A stretch of 64,000 nucleotides of DNA from Siphonodentalium dalli (lineage: Eukaryota > Mollusca > Scaphopoda > Gadilida > Siphonodentaliidae): contig CP136066.1 in assembly GCA_032622095.1 (NCBI GenBank), positions 42,235,835-42,299,834 of the forward strand. Reading direction: 5' to 3'. Each line of letters starts with the position of its first letter. Position 1 is the stretch's first letter. Under the pieces are notes generated by a model. That model was not told the DNA's origin, ran no database searches, and saw only the letters and a program-made list of their open reading frames with translations. The translations under genes and the position numbers were made by a program. Below are positions 60,072-64,000 of this stretch, piece by piece.

Positions 60072-60783
60072 TTATTTTTCTCTCCTAGTGAGTGCCGCTT
60101 TGAATGTTTCTATATCTGCGGCGTTGACCGTGTCGTCGTCAAGCTTATTCCAGTCCAGAATGGTGCGCGGGAATAAGGAATACTTGAACTGGTCTGAGTT
60201 TGTTTGAATCGGTTGGAATGATTGTTTGTTGTTGGTCTCAGACTTTTCCACAATGTTGGTATAGACACAGTGATGAACCGTGCTGATTTTCTTTGCACCT
60301 TTTCCAGCATTGATGAATACTTAGCAGTGTACGGGTCCCAGATTGTTGCGGAGTATTCCGTAATTGGTTTTACCAGAGCAATGTATGCTGTTTTTCTGCA
60401 TTTTTCTGGGCAGTGTTGGAGGTTCCTCTTCAAGAAGCTGAGGGTGGAGTTTGCCTTCTTTGTGATGTTGTTTATATGTACGTCCCACTTGAGGTCGTTT
60501 GACAGTTGGACGCCGAGATAGGGATTTGTGGGTACTTCCGCGAGGATTTGGCCGCCCAGTGTATAGAATTTCTGGGTTTTCTGTTGGATGCTCATTATGT
60601 AGCATTTGCTGGTGTTGAACCGCATCCCCCACTTCTTTGCCCATTCTTCTAGCTTATTCAGATCGTTCTGTAGTATGTTGTGGTCTTCGTAATTGTTGAT
60701 AGGCCGATAAAGAGTAGGCAGTCGTCGGCGAAGAGTCGGACTTGCAATTTAACTGTGCTGGGAAGGTCGTTTATTTGGCACAG
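60072..60783 (-). pseudogene. Jockey-like LINE (LINE 3), 3' part of reverse transcriptase
   Basis: Reads CQINDLPSTVKLQVRLFADD (catalytic FADD), a frameshift near 60705, then WGMRFNTSKCYIMSIQQ, YLGVQLSNDLKWDVHI, ITEYSATIWDPY and, in a further frame, ILDWNKLDDDTVNAADIE ending at TAA 60072. The 5' half is at 63127-64000. Confidence 0.88.
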
Positions 60784-63126
60784 AACAAGACAGTCAATGA
60801 CTGTGGGGTCGCTCACCAGACTACAAAGACTGATAAGACTGGGACTCTGGAGACTACAACAGTCAGAACTTTTCATAATTACTTTAAAAGAAATAGCTCT
60901 AAACAGGATATGTGGCTAGAGAGATTTCACATATGTAGATTGGTGAAAATCCACCTTGAAATTACCAACTGTATACTACTGATCACCCCCTCCTCCTCCA
61001 GCTCAACAAGTCCCCTTTGACCGGTATACAGACTCCCAAGTCTTAGGTTGGAATTTCACAACTGACACCTCAAACTTTCTCAATTGTTGGAAATTTCCAA
61101 TCTCACAAGCGCCTTTTTACAAAACCATTTAGACATGTTTGAAGCCCAATTATCCATGGATCCAAAACACAATACATGTAAGTCAGATTAATCAGTCAGG
61201 TGGTTCCAAGGTAGATGTTTTAATGAATTTGGCATTTCAATGATTTTATTAGACACAAAAGTGTTAACTCCCCATAGCCCCACCATTTCTTGACAAATTG
61301 ACCTCATTTTAACAAATCTGAATCTCAGTCACTTAAGGATCCTCCTGATTGCTCCATACTATATGTAAGCTAAATAGTCCAACCTCTCTTGAGAAGACAT
61401 TTTAAGAATTACTATAGAGACATATAGTTATGTCCCTGGTCCCACCCTATTTAACCTAGTGACCCCATCTGAATAAATTTAAATCCCAGACACCAAAGAA
61501 CCCTTCATACATATCATAAATATCAGTAAAATAGACCTGATGGTCCTTGTGAAGGAAGCATATTAAGAGGGAAACTGTTCTTCGTTTGGCCCCTATTTGA
61601 CCAAGTGACCCCATTTAAAAAAAATCTGAATTGCAGTCAAGGAAGAACATTCCATGCTAAATAAGCCAACCAGTTCTTGCAAACATATTTGAAGAATTAC
61701 TATGTAGTGAAATAGTCTCTGGCTCTGCCCTTATTTGACTTTGTGATCCCATTTTCACAAAGGTAATTTCATACCAAATATAAGCAAAATAGGCCATTTG
61801 ATTATTGCATAGAAGACACATCATGAATTACTATGTAGAGAAAGAGTAATGTAGCTGGCCTTGCACCTACTTGACCTGGTGACCCTGATAGAACAAATCT
61901 GAACCACAATCACCAAAGGAGCAAGCCTGCAAATAGTGCACCTATTCCTACATTGTATGTGCCTGGCCTCAAGCAACACAATGTATTATACAATCAAGCC
62001 TTGATAGTGTGTCTGTCATTTGCGGAATGAGGTCCCCCAGAGGGTGACTTTAGTGACGCTATCCTGCACAGTGGGCTAGCATCACTAAATTCACCCTCTG
62101 GGGACCTCATTCTGCTAAGGCCCTCAACTGCTATGGCAGACCTAGGATAAGATTGAAGTTCCCCAGTTGAAGTTGATGTTCACCCATTGGACACCTCAAT
62201 TATGAATTTTATATTCTGCAAATTAGGGGATATAGAAACTTCCTAGAAGGGAAATGTAACTAACAACTGTGTGGGATAGCATCACTAAATTCACCCTCTG
62301 TGGACCTCATTCTGCAAATGACAGACCTCCTATTTGCCATGTTGAACAATACATGATAGATTGTACCTCTTATTAATGATTCTCTGACCTGCAAATGTCA
62401 GACACACTAAATTCAGGCAGTTTGTTTAAATTGCTAGCAGTATGTTTATACAAGCTGTCAGTGACATTGTATTCCTTGATTAATGACCTGTGTTTCTCTC
62501 TGTCTATCCACAAAGAGATATCTGCAACTTTAATAGAACAGGTATTAATGTTGGAAGCTGGAAATGATATCCATTGGAAGGGATGTTGGTTGGGTGTAGG
62601 CCACTGCAGGGTGGGGGTGCATCTGGGCCATGTGGGAGGGGGATGGGTAATGGAATATTTCTGTAATTTCAGAAGATTAAAGATTAAAGTTTCATAAATC
62701 TGCAGATGTTATAATGGTGTCACTTTTTCAAATTTTATAACATGGTTTTTTTTTTTTAGTTATGTCACTGGCTCTGCCCACATTCGACCCAGTGACCTCA
62801 TTTGAACAAATCTGAATAACAGTCCCCCAAAGACCCTTTGTACCAAATATGAACCCATTCGGACCAATGAAATTTGAGAAGAAGTTGTTGTAAGAATTAC
62901 AGAGTTATGGCCCTGGCTTCGCAACTATTTGACCCAGTGACCTCATTTGAACAAATCGGAATGAGAGTCACCTAGGGAACATCCACACCAAATATGAACC
63001 CATTTGGTCTTACGGTTCCAGAGGAGAAGATGTTCAAAGAATTGTTGACGGACGGACGGATGGACGGACGGACGACGGACGAGGAGTGATGACTATAGCT
63101 CCACCGGAGACTTCGTCTCAGGTGAG
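60784..63126. mobile_element. 2.3 kb insertion splitting LINE 3
   Basis: Right end gacttcgtctcaggtgagctaaaaa, a gacggacgg tract, and repeated gacc(c/t)agtgacc(c/t)catttgaa phrases shared with 1-567. It contains a family A foldback at about 61995-62330. No ORF with recognisable motifs. The element's left end is not defined by a clear terminal repeat. Confidence 0.75.
61995..62330. mobile_element. Family A long-form foldback
   Basis: caagccttgatagtgtgtct, hairpin gaggtcccccagagggtg, linker ggggatatagaaacttccta, right half ending gcaaatgacagacc. Confidence 0.8.
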
Positions 63127-63600
63127 CTAAAAAGCAGCGGACCTAATACAGTACCTTGGAGTACTCCTGACTGCACATCAACTTCTCTTGAGAACTCCCC
63201 TTCAAGCATGACTCTCATGGATCGTCTGGTTAAGAATGTTAGCCAACTATGTGTTTGACCATCGATGCCGTATGTTGTCATTTTGTGAAGAAGCTTGTTG
63301 TGGGGCACCGTGTCAAACGCCTTTGAAAAGTCGAGTATGGCTACGTCAACCTGCTTTCCGTTGTCGTATTTTTGAAGTAGGTCGTGGAGTGTGACTGCCA
63401 ATTGTGTCTCGCATGAGTATCCAGTTCTGAAGCCATGATTTAGTGATGTTAGGATGTTATTCTGCTCAAGATGTTTCATGATGTGGCGACATATGATATG
63501 TTCCAGAATTTTACAGGCGACTGATGTTAGGGATACCGGTCTGTAGTTTTCTGCCTGGTGCCTGTCTCTGGTGCTGGTTTTGTCACCATCAGCTGTTTCC
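63127..63600 (-). pseudogene. LINE 3 reverse transcriptase, 5' part
   Basis: NYRPVSLTSVACKILEHIIC, LNHGFRTGYSCETQLAV, VAILDFSKAFDTVPHNKLLH and SGVLQGTVLGPLLF, where the 2.3 kb insertion cuts it. The missing next residues are found at 60783 and below. Confidence 0.9.
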
Positions 63601-64000
63601 AATCCACGTTAGGGCAGTTGAAGTCGCCGCACAGGATGGTCTGTTTGTTGTCTCCAGCTGCCAGTTTGATAGACTTCTCTAGCTCATTTATGTGTTTGTC
63701 TTCGCGATGGGGCATATAGAAAGATCCGATCAGGATGTCTTTGTTCGACCGTGCCTTTATCTTGACCCACATTATTTCGCAGTCGGTGATGAGTTGTGGC
63801 TGCTCCGTTGATATGAGGCTTTTGTGTGCCAGGACGAAGACTCCTCCCCTTACTGATTCTCTGTCGTTCCGATATATGTTGTAGTTATCGGGGAAGATTT
63901 CACTTGATTTGATGTGCCCGTCTGTTGGTTTTTTGCCTGGCTTCACTCCTTTCAGCCAAGATTCTGATCCACAGATGATGTCCGGTTTTACATATTCGAT
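63590..64000 (-). pseudogene. LINE 3 endonuclease fragment, runs off the edge
   Basis: RGGVFVLAHKSL, DILIGSFYMPHREDKHI, ILCGDFNCPNVDWKQ. It joins almost directly to the reverse transcriptase, in another frame, so the later endonuclease and linker (several hundred residues) are deleted. Confidence 0.88.

Overview
The window is animal nuclear DNA, most likely from a mollusc (bivalve or gastropod; inferred from the repeat style, not proven). It carries one recognisable host gene, spread over 43 kb of the minus strand: the spliceosomal HAT-repeat protein crooked neck-like 1 (CRNKL1; fly crn, yeast Clf1). I could place 15 coding exons (called W1 to W15, in transcript order, from 58189 down to 15128). 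They join in frame to 729 residues plus stop; about 20 N-terminal residues, on an upstream exon, were not found. Exons total 2.19 kb; introns are about 95 % of the gene and are built almost wholly of transposons, foldback elements and satellites.

Two things about this gene stand out. First, the intron between W6 and W7 is a minor-spliceosome (U12-type) AT-AC intron: 5' site ATATCCTTTT, branch site TTCCTTGAC, 3' AC. No GT-AG alternative exists there, and the AT-AC join restores the conserved ERFVIVHP reading. Second, tandem arrays have grown out of this gene's own splice junctions: the donor of W9 opens into a 3.4 kb array of about 130 units of 25-27 bp, many with CAG|GTCAGT after a pyrimidine tract; W13 has its donor repeated on one side and its acceptor repeated about 34 times on the other; the donor of W8 is repeated three more times.

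Layout. 1-2.2 kb: dispersed repeat, nested foldback elements, CA and TA microsatellites. 2.2-7.0 kb: a non-LTR retrotransposon (minus) with an uninterrupted 1183-aa ORF2, an ORF1 and an inverted duplicate between them. 7-15 kb: MITEs, a TIR element holding a broken zinc-finger ORF (13.3-14.5 kb), and a foldback element 40 bp downstream of the CRNKL1 stop. 15.1-58.2 kb: CRNKL1, whose introns contain piggyBac-like TTAA elements, hAT-like elements with 8-bp target duplications, a tRNA-derived SINE, six or more satellites, and a plus-strand CR1/L2-type LINE inserted in the arm of a hairpin. 58.2-64 kb: repeats, a 38-C run, and a jockey-like LINE (minus) split by a 2.3 kb insertion and running off the right edge.

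A 75-bp near-perfect hairpin (GCATTCTCTTATATATGCGAG arms) recurs about two dozen times inside elements with at least four different terminal repeats. This suggests either a shared mobile core or a hairpin that itself moves. No rRNA, CRISPR array or functional tRNA gene was seen.
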